DNA of 38,857 nt from Flavobacteriaceae bacterium (GTDB taxonomy: Bacteria; Bacteroidota; Bacteroidia; Flavobacteriales; Flavobacteriaceae): positions 1 to 38,857 of the forward strand of contig JAFMLQ010000020.1 in NCBI GenBank assembly GCA_017852075.1, written 5' to 3'. Positions 8,882 through 17,665 of the stretch are shown here, one piece after another. The notes below the pieces were generated by a model. It ran no database searches and had not been told where the DNA came from. It worked only from the letters and a program-made list of their open reading frames with translations. Made by a program: the position numbers and the translations under genes. Within the stretch, counting starts at the first letter, position 1. Each line of letters begins with the position of its first letter.

Positions 8882-9292
8882 ATGTATCCTGCTGAATTAG
8901 TAAAACCCATGCGCGAAGAGTTGACCCAAATTGGATTTGAGGAGTTAGCTACTTCAGAAGACGTCACCAACGCCTTGGCAAAATCAGGCACTACTCTGGT
9001 AGTGGTGAATTCCATCTGCGGTTGTGCCGCTGCCAATGCAAGGCCTGGTGTGCATTTTTCCCTTCAAAACGGAAAAAAACCAGATCATCTAACTACTGTG
9101 TTTGCAGGTGTTGATGCCGAGGCTACAAAAACAGCTCGAGACATGATGATTCCTTTTCCTCCCTCATCTCCTAGTATTGCTTTGTTTAAAGACGGTGTAT
9201 TGGTGCATATGATAGAAAGGCACCATATCGAAGGACGTCCTGCAGAACTTATTGCTGAAAACCTGAAAGCGGCCTACAACGACCACTGTTAG
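8882..9292 (+). CDS. BrxA/BrxB family bacilliredoxin
   Basis: This 136-residue thioredoxin-fold protein matches the YphP/YqiW (BrxA/BrxB) family. The hallmark CGC motif is at C46-G-C48 in NSICGCAAANARPG. In Firmicutes these proteins remove bacillithiol from S-bacillithiolated proteins; flavobacteria of this kind often encode homologues and some make bacillithiol, so a role in thiol redox repair is likely. Length and the N-terminal MYPAELVKPMREEL are typical. It is divergent from the DjlA-like operon and is followed 28 bp later by a plsC-like gene on the same strand. Enzymatic role is known for the family, while the thiol cofactor of this organism cannot be told from the window. Confidence 0.92.
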   Translation: MYPAELVKPMREELTQIGFEELATSEDVTNALAKSGTTLVVVNSICGCAAANARPGVHFSLQNGKKPDHLTTVFAGVDAEATKTARDMMIPFPPSSPSIALFKDGVLVHMIERHHIEGRPAELIAENLKAAYNDHC

Positions 9293-9320
9293 ATTTCTAC
9301 TCTCAAATTGAAGCAAGGGG

Positions 9321-10055
9321 ATGAAGAAATATTGTAGTTATCCGCTTAGTTTTCTCTTCTATTTTTGTTTTGGAAGCATACTGGTGCTGTTTCATGGTAT
9401 ACAATGGATGGCTTTAACTGCTTTTGGGTATGGAGCGCACAAAAAAAGTGTTGACATTTTAAATTATTTTATTCTACGGTGTCTTGCTCTTTTAGGGACT
9501 CGAATTACATTTGAATATGAAACGCCTCTGCCGAACCAAGGGAGTGTCATTTTTGTTGCCAATCATCAAAGCACCTATGACATTCCTCCTTTAATCTGGG
9601 AATTGCGCGGTTATCATGCCAAGTTTGTCAGTAAAAAAGAATTGGGTAAGGGCATTCCCAGTGTATCCTTCAATTTACGACATGGGGGTTCTGTTTTAAT
9701 CGATCGCAAAAAACCAAAAGAAGCACTAGAACGGATTGAATCCTTCGGTGCAAGACTCTCAGCAAAAGACCATTCCGTGATTATTTTCCCAGAAGGAACC
9801 CGATCTAGAAAAGGTGAGATGAAAAAATTTCATCGTTCAGGACTCATCGCTTTATTCAAAAGCATGCCACAAGCCAAAGTAGTTCCTATAAGCATTAAAA
9901 ATTCATGGAAATTTGCAGCACAAAACTACTTCCCAATGCCCATAGCAAATAGGGTATTTTTTAAATTTCATAGTCCTCTCTCCATCGATGTCTCAAGTTA
10001 TGACGATTTGATAATGCACTTAGAAACAACCATCAGAAAAGAAGTAGAGCATTAG
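9321..10055 (+). CDS. 1-acyl-sn-glycerol-3-phosphate acyltransferase (PlsC family)
   Basis: This 244-residue membrane-associated enzyme should transfer an acyl chain to lysophosphatidic acid to give phosphatidic acid, the second acylation in phospholipid synthesis. The HX4D catalytic motif is NHQSTYD (H82, D87) and the glycerol-phosphate-binding motif is FPEGTRS (156-162). A hydrophobic N-terminal hairpin (about residues 8-36) anchors it in the inner membrane. Size and motif spacing are normal. It lies 28 bp after the bacilliredoxin gene and probably shares its promoter; its stop is two bases from that of the converging histidine kinase gene. Related enzymes acylate other lipids such as ornithine lipids, so the exact acceptor is open. 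Confidence 0.9.
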   Translation: MKKYCSYPLSFLFYFCFGSILVLFHGIQWMALTAFGYGAHKKSVDILNYFILRCLALLGTRITFEYETPLPNQGSVIFVANHQSTYDIPPLIWELRGYHAKFVSKKELGKGIPSVSFNLRHGGSVLIDRKKPKEALERIESFGARLSAKDHSVIIFPEGTRSRKGEMKKFHRSGLIALFKSMPQAKVVPISIKNSWKFAAQNYFPMPIANRVFFKFHSPLSIDVSSYDDLIMHLETTIRKEVEH

Positions 10056-10057
10056 TT

Positions 10058-11524
10058 TTAGCCTTTTGGAATACTAATGGTGAATGTGGTTCCTTTGTTT
10101 TTTTTAGATACATATCGGATGGTTCCGTTGTGGGACTCGATAATATTCTTTACAATCCCTAGGCCTAATCCCATTCCTGAAGTTTTGGTTGTAAATTTAG
10201 GCTCAAAAACTTTGTCTTTGATTTCTATTGGGATTCCATTTCCGTTGTCCATTATAGAAAGTACAGTTTGATCGGGCTCAGAAGTCAACTGAACTCCAAT
10301 TCGAGGAGTTCTCCCCGAGGGTACCGATTGTAGTGCATTTTGCACCAGATTTGTAATCACTCGAATCCACTGCGTACGATCTAATTTGTGATAGCTATGA
10401 GCCTTATCCGAAGAAAAAACAATATGCTCTTGATCAAAAATATTGACTGCCATTTGCGTAATTTCAACCAAATCACATTCCTTCATTTTGGGTTTCGGTA
10501 AGGTTGCAAAATTTGAAAAGGCTTCTGCTACATCACTCATTGTGTCTATTTGTTGAATCAACAAATTAGAAAAATCATTGAGTTTTTTCTTATTATCTGG
10601 ATCATTGGGGTCGTATTGATGTTGAAAACTCTGTATGGTAAGCCGCATGGGAGTCAGTGGATTTTTAATCTCATGAGCTACTTGACGTGCCATTTCCTGC
10701 CACGCTTGTTGGCGTTCCGTCTTGGCGAGTTTTTCTGCGCTGGCCTCCAAATCATCCACCATTTTATTATACGAGTTTACCAAGCTGTCGATCTCGCGGG
10801 TAGCATTTTTCAAGTGAATTTTTTCATTCTTTTTTTCCAATCGCATCTCTCCCATACGAACCTTGATGGTTTCTAGAGAACGTGTGACAAATTTTGACAA
10901 AAAATAGGCAATCAAAATCACACCTACTAAAAGCAAAATATAAATTTGGTATAAGTTTTGAATAAAGGTGTTCAATTCGTTTTCCGAAAAAGAAACGTCT
11001 TCGAAATAAGGGAAAAACAAAATTGCATAAGGTTTATTCAGATTATCTTTTAAAACCTTATAAGAGGCATGAAAGTTGTCAAGCTCTGAAGGGTAATGTT
11101 CGATATAACTCCCTTGCTCTGAGTTATTTATTTTGTCCAGTAAGGTCTTGCTTAAATTGTAATTATTAGCAATCACTTCTAAAGGAGAATGATAAATAAA
11201 CAAAGGTTTTCCCTCTAGGGTAAACAATGAATATTGAATGTTGTGAATAGAATTTATTTGTTCAAAATCTGCTTTGTATAGTTGCCACACCTGTGTCGGT
11301 TGGTTCATCAAATTATGCTTCTGAGTCAGATAGTCAACATGGCGTTGAATCTGAATTTCTTTTCGAGTCAAACGTCCAAAATGATAATTCTCCCGCTGTG
11401 ATTCATATTGAATTGTAGTTGTTCCCAAAATCAACAATCCTGCAATGACCAACATTCCAATCATCACCAAAAAAAGTCGGGTTCTAAAAGAAATACGTTT
11501 TGGAATTTTGAAGAGTTTGATCAC
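10058..11524 (-). CDS. Membrane sensor histidine kinase, NtrY-like
   Basis: This 488-residue kinase has two membrane helices (about 16-36 and 188-210) flanking a sensor domain of roughly 150 residues expected in the periplasm. A HAMP segment (about 211-262) leads to a HisKA domain with the phosphorylated H284 in VAHEIKNPLTP. The ATPase domain shows the N box (NLVQNALQS), DNGNGIP and GMGLGLGI motifs. The H-box (EIKNPLTPMRL) is typical of NtrY-type kinases. No response regulator lies next to it, so it is an orphan in this window. Its start overlaps the hemJ stop by 4 bp (ATGA), tying its expression to hemJ and the upstream Asp-box protein. The signal it senses is unknown. Confidence 0.93.
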   Translation of the reverse strand: MIKLFKIPKRISFRTRLFLVMIGMLVIAGLLILGTTTIQYESQRENYHFGRLTRKEIQIQRHVDYLTQKHNLMNQPTQVWQLYKADFEQINSIHNIQYSLFTLEGKPLFIYHSPLEVIANNYNLSKTLLDKINNSEQGSYIEHYPSELDNFHASYKVLKDNLNKPYAILFFPYFEDVSFSENELNTFIQNLYQIYILLLVGVILIAYFLSKFVTRSLETIKVRMGEMRLEKKNEKIHLKNATREIDSLVNSYNKMVDDLEASAEKLAKTERQQAWQEMARQVAHEIKNPLTPMRLTIQSFQHQYDPNDPDNKKKLNDFSNLLIQQIDTMSDVAEAFSNFATLPKPKMKECDLVEITQMAVNIFDQEHIVFSSDKAHSYHKLDRTQWIRVITNLVQNALQSVPSGRTPRIGVQLTSEPDQTVLSIMDNGNGIPIEIKDKVFEPKFTTKTSGMGLGLGIVKNIIESHNGTIRYVSKKNKGTTFTISIPKG

Positions 11525-12057
11525 TTTTCTTTTCTTGTTTTTTTATAAAGTCGTATTCCTAGAAACAGAAGGAAGCCCAACCCGAATAAGCCCAGAAGTC
11601 CCCCTATCCAATGCAAACTGTCTTTCAAAATCACTAAAAAAACAATTGCAAATAGCAGAAGGGTTGCTCCTTCATTCCAGATCCTCATAAAAAGACTGCT
11701 GTATGCGATGACATCTTTTTGCAATTTGAGAAATATCTGATGCGTTTTCAAATGATAGAGTATTAATAAAAACACAAAAGTAAGCTTCAAATGCATCCAC
11801 CCTTGTACAAGCCATGAAGGCATCAAAACCAAGAGCCATACGGCAAATAAAAGAGCTAATATCGCAGAAGGCCAGGTAATGAAATACCATAACCTTCTCG
11901 ACATTATTTTCAACTGCGGGATAAGAATTTGTGCTTCTTCCTTCCTCCTATTAGAGGCTTCTATATGATAGATAAAAAGCCTAGGAACATAAAATAATCC
12001 TGCAAACCAAGTAATCACAAAGATCAGATGTAAAGCCTTAATATAGTTATAATACAA
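11521..12057 (-). CDS. hemJ: Protoporphyrinogen IX oxidase HemJ
   Basis: This 178-residue membrane protein (UPF0093/HemJ, CopD-like) is expected to oxidise protoporphyrinogen IX to protoporphyrin IX, the step before iron insertion. About four to five membrane helices are visible. The N-terminal KALHLIFVITWFAGLFYVPR segment with H10 and the later WMHLK segment (87-91) are characteristic of HemJ. No hemG or hemY gene appears in the window, so HemJ would fill this step between HemF (23 kb side) and HemH (17 kb side). It sits 6 bp after the Asp-box protein gene and overlaps the histidine kinase gene by 4 bp. It is outside the two main heme arms but within 5 kb of hemH. Confidence 0.9.
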   Translation of the reverse strand: MYYNYIKALHLIFVITWFAGLFYVPRLFIYHIEASNRRKEEAQILIPQLKIMSRRLWYFITWPSAILALLFAVWLLVLMPSWLVQGWMHLKLTFVFLLILYHLKTHQIFLKLQKDVIAYSSLFMRIWNEGATLLLFAIVFLVILKDSLHWIGGLLGLFGLGFLLFLGIRLYKKTRKEK

Positions 12058-12063
12058 AAGGTT

Positions 12064-15000
12064 TTAATTTAATGTTAGATAGTCTAAATTTAATTTTGAA
12101 AACGCTTCATTAAATTGTTCTAAATCTTTTGTAACCAAAGTATTGTAGTCTGCTAAATGTGCTTCTACTTGTTTGGTCAATTCCTTGCGAACAACCTCAT
12201 CTTGATCCGTGGGTGGAAAATCGTTGTTGGTTACCAATCGATTCAAATGCCCCAATTTATTCGTCAAACGGATGGGAAAATTGAGAGGATCTTGATTACT
12301 TCTATTTTGGGTTTGATAAAGTGCTTTTTCAATATCTGATAAAGAAGTGTTTAGTGTTTTTGCTTTTTCGATAAGCTCGCTTACCGCTTCATTATCCCCA
12401 TAATTAGATCCAAAATCATCCAATTTTTTGCGAATTGTTCGAATGTCTTTAATTGCTTTATGCGCTTTATCCACGGTTGAGTTAACCTTATTTACAAAAT
12501 CAAACTGAAGTTTCATCTGCCCAACCGTAACTTCTGCAGTAGGGTCTGGTAAAATTTCGAAATCTTGCTCCTGAGTGGTTCCATTTTTTTCAAGGACAAC
12601 CTTATAAGTGCCTGGAACTGCTTTTGCTCCAGAGAAGGTAGCACTCCAAAAAATCATTCCTTCCAATGTCTCTGCACCTTCATAACGCGTATTCCAAACA
12701 AAGGTATTCCCTCCCATTTCAACCTCAAGTTCATTTTCTTTATCGGCAGTGCTATACGTTTTTATCACCGTTCCGTCTTGTTCTTTAAAATGAAGTGCAA
12801 CGGTATCTTTCTCAGAATCGAAATCTTGAATATTAAAATGTACAATGACTCCGTTGGGTAAATTCATCCCTTGTGTAGGAGAAGGTTTCCCAGCGCTCCC
12901 TTGGGTACGATAACTGTCCTTAGGCTTGAATAAAGTCATGGGTTGGTTGACTGTATTTTGGTCAATTTGATGAAGTACTGTAAGGTCATCTAAAATCCAT
13001 ATACTGCGCCCTTGAGTAGCCACAATCAAACTGTTGTCCTTAAGAGTTAAATCAGTAATCGGTACTATAGGAAGATTCAACTGAAAAGGATTCCAAGATG
13101 CCCCATCGTCATGAGAAATATACATACCTGTTTCAGTTCCCGCATAGAGTAGTCCTTTTTTGGCGGGATCGGCACGAAGTACACGGGTAAAATGTTCCGA
13201 AGGAATTCCATCAGTAATTTTTTCCCATGTTTTTCCATAATCCATAGTTTTGTAAAGGTAGGGCTTGAAGTCACCTGTCTTGTATAAGGTTCCAGCCACA
13301 TAACACACTGCAGGATCAAAAGGTGAAGGATCAATGCTGTTAATCATTAACCATTTCGGCATGATGGAAGGGGTAACATTCTCCCAGTTTTTTCCTCCAT
13401 CACGGGTCAAATGTAACAATCCATCATCACTTCCTACCCACATCATCCCTTCTTCTAAGGGAGACTCATTGGCCGCAAAAATGGTGCAATAATATTCTAC
13501 TCCTGTGTTGTCCTGCGTTATGGGTCCTCCTGAAGATTTTAGTTTTTCAGGATCGTTTCGGGTCAGGTCTGGACTAATAATCTCCCAGCTTTGACCTTCG
13601 TTTTCCGAGACGTGAACATGATTGGAAAAAGTGTACAGTTTTTTAGGATTGTGTTTGCTGAAATGAATGGGGAAGTTCCACTGAAAACGGTATTTCATTC
13701 CTTCAGCACCATATCCCATCGGATTGTCTGGCCATACATTGATTCCTCTTACAGACTTGTTTTTATGATTGACACGAGTTAGAAAACCACCATAACTGCC
13801 CCCATAAACAATATCATTGTCTAATGGATCAACAGCAATATGAGCCGACTCACCTCCAGCGGTAGGCTCCCAATCATTTTCAGAAATACCTCTTCCCCTA
13901 GAGCGATAATTTATCCTCAACGTAGAATTGTCTTGTTGTGCAACATAAATACGATAAGGGAAAGAGTTGTCTGTGGTAACTCTGTAAAATTGGGCTGTCG
14001 GCTGGTTGTAATAGGTACTCCAGGTAGCTCCTCCATTATAAGAAACTTGAGCGCCACCGTCATCGGCAATGATCATCCGTTGATTATCTTCTGGAGCGAT
14101 CCACAAATCATGATGATCGCCATGAGGGGCATTGTTACTTTTAAAGGTTTTCCCGCCATCTTTAGATTTATGATAAGATACGTTCATTACATAAACAATA
14201 TCTTCATCTTGTGTGTCCGCATAAATTTTTGAATAGTACCATGCGCGTTGACGCAAAGCTCTACTGTCGTTAATATGATTCCAAGTGGAACCCCCGTCTT
14301 CGGAACGATAAACCCCCCCTTCTTCTTTATTTTCAACAATGGCCCATACGCGTTGGGGATTTACGGGAGATACAGTAACCCCGATGATCCCTAATGTCCC
14401 ATGGGCAAAACCATCATTTAAACTAATTTCAGTCCAATTTTCTCCTTGATCTGTACTTTTCCAAAGGGCAGACCCTTCTCCACCACTATTAAGACTGTAA
14501 GGTGTTCTGTTCACCCGCCATGTAGCTGCATAAAGTACCCTAGGGTTTGAAGGATCCATAACCAATTCAACGGCTCCAGCATCTGAGTTGGAAAACAAAA
14601 CTTTTCTCCAAGATTTTCCTCCATCTTTACTTTTGTAGACTCCTCGCTCTGGGGTAGGCTTATAGATATTCCCTAAAACAGCAGCATAGACAATATTGTG
14701 ATCGTTAGGATCGATAACAATTCTAGGGACATGACGTGAATCAGGCAAACCTGAGAAAGACCAAGTTTTTCCTGCATCTACAGTTTTCCAAATCCCATAT
14801 CCTGAGGAAACATTCCCTCGTACGGTAACTTCACCACCTCCGACATAGATGACATTAGGATCGCTTTTGGATACAGCCACAGAACCAATGCTTCCTCCAA
14901 AATAACCATCGGAAATATTTTCATATGTCTGACCTCCGTCTTCAGTCTTCCAAACTCCACCTCCTGTTGCTCCAAAATAAAACAAGTTGGGTTTACCAGG

Positions 15001-15201
15001 GACACCTGTGACTGCAGCAGAACGACCTCCTCTAAAAGGGCCTATGGAGCGATACTTCAGAGATTCATAAGTGCTTTCTGGATAAGCAAGGGTGACCTTT
15101 TTAGTCTTTCTTTTAGATTGTGCATTTAAGGGCTGAAAGGCCGCAAATAATAAAATAAAAGCAACAAATATCAATTGTCCATTGTAATATACGTTTTTCA
15201 T
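12064..15201 (-). CDS. Large secreted Asp-box (BNR/VPS10-like) beta-propeller protein
   Basis: This 1045-residue protein has a signal peptide (about 1-27, ending LNAQ) and should be exported. The first 720 residues carry at least ten Asp-box motifs of the S-x-D-x-G-x-[TS]-W type, such as TEDGGQTY, SKDGGKSW, STDQGENW, SEDGGSTW, TRDGGKNW and TMDYGKTW, indicating one or two sialidase/sortilin-like beta-propellers. The N-terminal YRSIGPFRGGRSAAVTG is a signature of a widespread Bacteroidota group annotated as glycosyl hydrolase or VPS10-domain protein. The last 300 residues hold a beta-rich domain and a helical, coiled-coil-prone tail. No sialidase catalytic set is evident, so enzymatic activity is uncertain. 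It lies 76 bp after the MATE gene and just before hemJ. Confidence 0.85.
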   Translation of the reverse strand: MKNVYYNGQLIFVAFILLFAAFQPLNAQSKRKTKKVTLAYPESTYESLKYRSIGPFRGGRSAAVTGVPGKPNLFYFGATGGGVWKTEDGGQTYENISDGYFGGSIGSVAVSKSDPNVIYVGGGEVTVRGNVSSGYGIWKTVDAGKTWSFSGLPDSRHVPRIVIDPNDHNIVYAAVLGNIYKPTPERGVYKSKDGGKSWRKVLFSNSDAGAVELVMDPSNPRVLYAATWRVNRTPYSLNSGGEGSALWKSTDQGENWTEISLNDGFAHGTLGIIGVTVSPVNPQRVWAIVENKEEGGVYRSEDGGSTWNHINDSRALRQRAWYYSKIYADTQDEDIVYVMNVSYHKSKDGGKTFKSNNAPHGDHHDLWIAPEDNQRMIIADDGGAQVSYNGGATWSTYYNQPTAQFYRVTTDNSFPYRIYVAQQDNSTLRINYRSRGRGISENDWEPTAGGESAHIAVDPLDNDIVYGGSYGGFLTRVNHKNKSVRGINVWPDNPMGYGAEGMKYRFQWNFPIHFSKHNPKKLYTFSNHVHVSENEGQSWEIISPDLTRNDPEKLKSSGGPITQDNTGVEYYCTIFAANESPLEEGMMWVGSDDGLLHLTRDGGKNWENVTPSIMPKWLMINSIDPSPFDPAVCYVAGTLYKTGDFKPYLYKTMDYGKTWEKITDGIPSEHFTRVLRADPAKKGLLYAGTETGMYISHDDGASWNPFQLNLPIVPITDLTLKDNSLIVATQGRSIWILDDLTVLHQIDQNTVNQPMTLFKPKDSYRTQGSAGKPSPTQGMNLPNGVIVHFNIQDFDSEKDTVALHFKEQDGTVIKTYSTADKENELEVEMGGNTFVWNTRYEGAETLEGMIFWSATFSGAKAVPGTYKVVLEKNGTTQEQDFEILPDPTAEVTVGQMKLQFDFVNKVNSTVDKAHKAIKDIRTIRKKLDDFGSNYGDNEAVSELIEKAKTLNTSLSDIEKALYQTQNRSNQDPLNFPIRLTNKLGHLNRLVTNNDFPPTDQDEVVRKELTKQVEAHLADYNTLVTKDLEQFNEAFSKLNLDYLTLN

Positions 15202-15277
15202 AAATCGTTTTGTATTAAATTATCTATTTGGTAGAAATTAAAAGTAAAAATTTAATCGTAACTAACCTAGGGAAAAT

Positions 15278-16627
15278 CTAATACTTCTCAACGAGCTCTT
15301 TGCGAACAGCCCGATTTAAAAAATAAATAGTAACCAATGTAGATAATAAATCTGCTATAGGAAATGCTATCCATACGCCTGTCACTCCAAAATAAGGAGG
15401 AAGTATAAAAAGTAACGGAATAAAGAAAAATCCCTGACGACTTAAGGTAAGTAACAAGGCAGGGGTGGCTTTGCCAATGGCTTGAAAATACGCTGCACCG
15501 ATGAGTTGAATCCCTACAATGGGCAACGCCAAAAAGACATAACGCAGAGCCAAAGGTGCTTGTTTCGAGACTTCTACATCATTGGAAAATATTTGAGGTA
15601 TCGATTCTGAAAAAAAGAAAATAACGATAAATACAAGAGAAGCCAAGGCAGTGGCATAAAAAATGGATATGTTGATTGACTTTCGCACACGCTCCCAATT
15701 CTTTGCACCGTAGTTGTATCCAGCAATAGGTAGAAACCCCTGGGTTATCCCAAAAATAGGAAAGGTTGCAAACATTAACATTCGACTGATGATAGCATAT
15801 ACGGTTATCGATGCTTCACCTCCAAAAGCAAATAAAATATTATTGACCAAAAGCACAGTGATACTCACCATGGCCTGTCTCACCAAGGTTACCGAACCTA
15901 AAGAGGCAATTTCGAGTACCAAATCTCGCTGTAGAGAAAAATTCTTAAGGCTCGGTTTTAGTGCTGAATTTCCAAAAACAAAAAAATAAATAATGTACGC
16001 GGCACAAACTCCGTAGGAAAGTGTTGTTGCCCATGCAGCACCCGTCATTCCCCAGTCAAAAACCTTAATAAACAAATAATCCAACAATAAATTCGATACC
16101 GATGGAAGGAGCATCGCATACATTGCATTTTTTGGCTTTCCTTCTGCTCTAATGCTATTGTTGGCCATCATACAAAAAGCTAATACTGGAACCCCGTACA
16201 TCACAATCAAATAGTAGGTTCTTGCGTAAGAAAATAGTGCTCCTTTCCCTCCAAACAAGGGAATGATTTGATCAACAAAAGCCACACCAAAAAGGACTAC
16301 CAAAACGGTAAGGGCAAGAGTCAAAGTAATTTGATTTCCAAAGGTATGGGATGCTCTTGCACTGTTTTGCTCTCCTAAACTTCGTGAAATAATCGAAGCC
16401 CCTCCTATTCCAATAGACATTCCCAATGCTGCAATAAAAAAAGAAACTGGTAAGACTACATTGATCGCTGCAATGGCATTGGACCCAATCCATTGCCCTA
16501 CAAAAATAGTATCAATTAAAATATTTAGGGACATCACCAAAATTCCGATAGAGGCTGGAATGGCCTGCTGTATAAGTAGTTTTGGTATTGGGAGGCTTCC
16601 TAAAAGTTCCGTAGATGATTTTGTCAT
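15278..16627 (-). CDS. MATE family efflux transporter
   Basis: This 449-residue polytopic protein (about 12 membrane helices) matches the MATE multidrug/metabolite exporters, which use a sodium or proton gradient. The N-terminal PASIGILVMSLNILIDTIFV and the repeated half near GITQGFLPIAGYNYGAKNW are typical. Its start overlaps the ferrochelatase stop by 4 bp (ATGA), a strong sign of coupled translation with hemH. This position suggests, but does not prove, a link to porphyrin or heme handling; most MATE proteins remain without a known physiological substrate. The next gene on the strand begins 76 bp further. Confidence 0.92.
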   Translation of the reverse strand: MTKSSTELLGSLPIPKLLIQQAIPASIGILVMSLNILIDTIFVGQWIGSNAIAAINVVLPVSFFIAALGMSIGIGGASIISRSLGEQNSARASHTFGNQITLTLALTVLVVLFGVAFVDQIIPLFGGKGALFSYARTYYLIVMYGVPVLAFCMMANNSIRAEGKPKNAMYAMLLPSVSNLLLDYLFIKVFDWGMTGAAWATTLSYGVCAAYIIYFFVFGNSALKPSLKNFSLQRDLVLEIASLGSVTLVRQAMVSITVLLVNNILFAFGGEASITVYAIISRMLMFATFPIFGITQGFLPIAGYNYGAKNWERVRKSINISIFYATALASLVFIVIFFFSESIPQIFSNDVEVSKQAPLALRYVFLALPIVGIQLIGAAYFQAIGKATPALLLTLSRQGFFFIPLLFILPPYFGVTGVWIAFPIADLLSTLVTIYFLNRAVRKELVEKY

Positions 16628-17661
16628 TCAGCACTTTTCTTGTGCGCCCATTCATCAATCCATCTACTGAGTACATTCACCCATTCTTCACGATCATTAA
16701 TACAAGGAATTACGTGTAAATGTTTTCCTCCTTTTTCTTCAAAATCTTCCGCAGCTTCCATGCCGATTTCCTCTAAGGTTTCCAGACAATCCGAAACAAA
16801 AGCTGGCGTTGCAATTGCCAATTCTTGAGTGCCGTTTTTGGCAAATTTTGCCACTGTCTTATCTGTATAGGGCTTTAACCAAGACCCAAGTATGGAAACC
16901 CGAGATTGAAAGCTTGTCGAATAGGTGCCTTCTTTTAATTCTAAATACTCTGCAACTTTTACTGAAGTCATTTCACACTGATGACGGTAACAATAGGCAT
17001 GGGCGGGAGAATCTGTAAAACAACATTTTCCATCCATTTTGCAATGTGATTTGGTAATATCTGATTTACGAATATGACGCTCTGGAACCCCGTGGTAGGA
17101 GAACAATAAATGCTCCCAATCTTTTCCCTGAAGTGCTTCTTGGATCGAGTTACCCAACACCCGTATGTAATCTGGGTGATTGTAAAAGGGGGGTAATGAA
17201 GTGAGTTCCATTTCAGGGAAATATTCTTTTTTAAGTTGCTCGGCAAGCATCAAAATAGTTTCTGTTGTGGCCATGGCAAACTGGGGGTACAAGGGAATCA
17301 AAAGCACTTCGGTAACTCCCCGGTGTTGTAAAACTTCCATTCCCTTTTTGATGGAAGGATTTCCATAGCGCATTGCTAAAGCCACAGGAACTGAGACTTT
17401 TTTTTGAACCTTCTCTTGGAGTTGTTCCGAGAGCACAATTAAAGGTGAACCTGAGTCCCACCAAATTTTTTGATAGGCTTCTGCCGATTTTTTAGGACGG
17501 GTTTTCAAAATGATTCCTTTTACCAAAAAGGTCCGAAACCATTTGGGTAAATCAATCACCCTTTCATCCATTAAAAATTCATCTAAATAGTTCCTGACGT
17601 CACTTGTAGATGTGCTGTCTGGAGAGCCCAGATTGACAAACAAAACTCCTTTCATTTTCAA
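16624..17661 (-). CDS. hemH: Ferrochelatase
   Basis: This 345-residue enzyme inserts Fe(II) into protoporphyrin IX to make protoheme. The catalytic histidine is H190 in FSYHGVPERH and the conserved acidic residue is E294 in DCLETLEEI. Between them lies a Cys-rich stretch, C207, C213, C214, C224 and C229, shared with many Bacteroidota ferrochelatases and capable in principle of binding a metal or iron-sulfur cluster. There is no C-terminal membrane helix. A second in-frame ATG two codons in (MKGVLFVNLGSPD) is an equally good start. It follows the araC gene by 4 bp and overlaps the MATE gene by 4 bp, so the three form one leftward unit. Confidence 0.96.
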   Translation of the reverse strand: MKMKGVLFVNLGSPDSTSTSDVRNYLDEFLMDERVIDLPKWFRTFLVKGIILKTRPKKSAEAYQKIWWDSGSPLIVLSEQLQEKVQKKVSVPVALAMRYGNPSIKKGMEVLQHRGVTEVLLIPLYPQFAMATTETILMLAEQLKKEYFPEMELTSLPPFYNHPDYIRVLGNSIQEALQGKDWEHLLFSYHGVPERHIRKSDITKSHCKMDGKCCFTDSPAHAYCYRHQCEMTSVKVAEYLELKEGTYSTSFQSRVSILGSWLKPYTDKTVAKFAKNGTQELAIATPAFVSDCLETLEEIGMEAAEDFEEKGGKHLHVIPCINDREEWVNVLSRWIDEWAHKKSAE

Positions 17662-17665
17662 TTTT

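Noticed and set aside
13840-14232. A 130-residue plus-strand frame inside the Asp-box protein gene
   Set aside because: It lies opposite a strongly supported coding region and has no signal, domain or promoter of its own.
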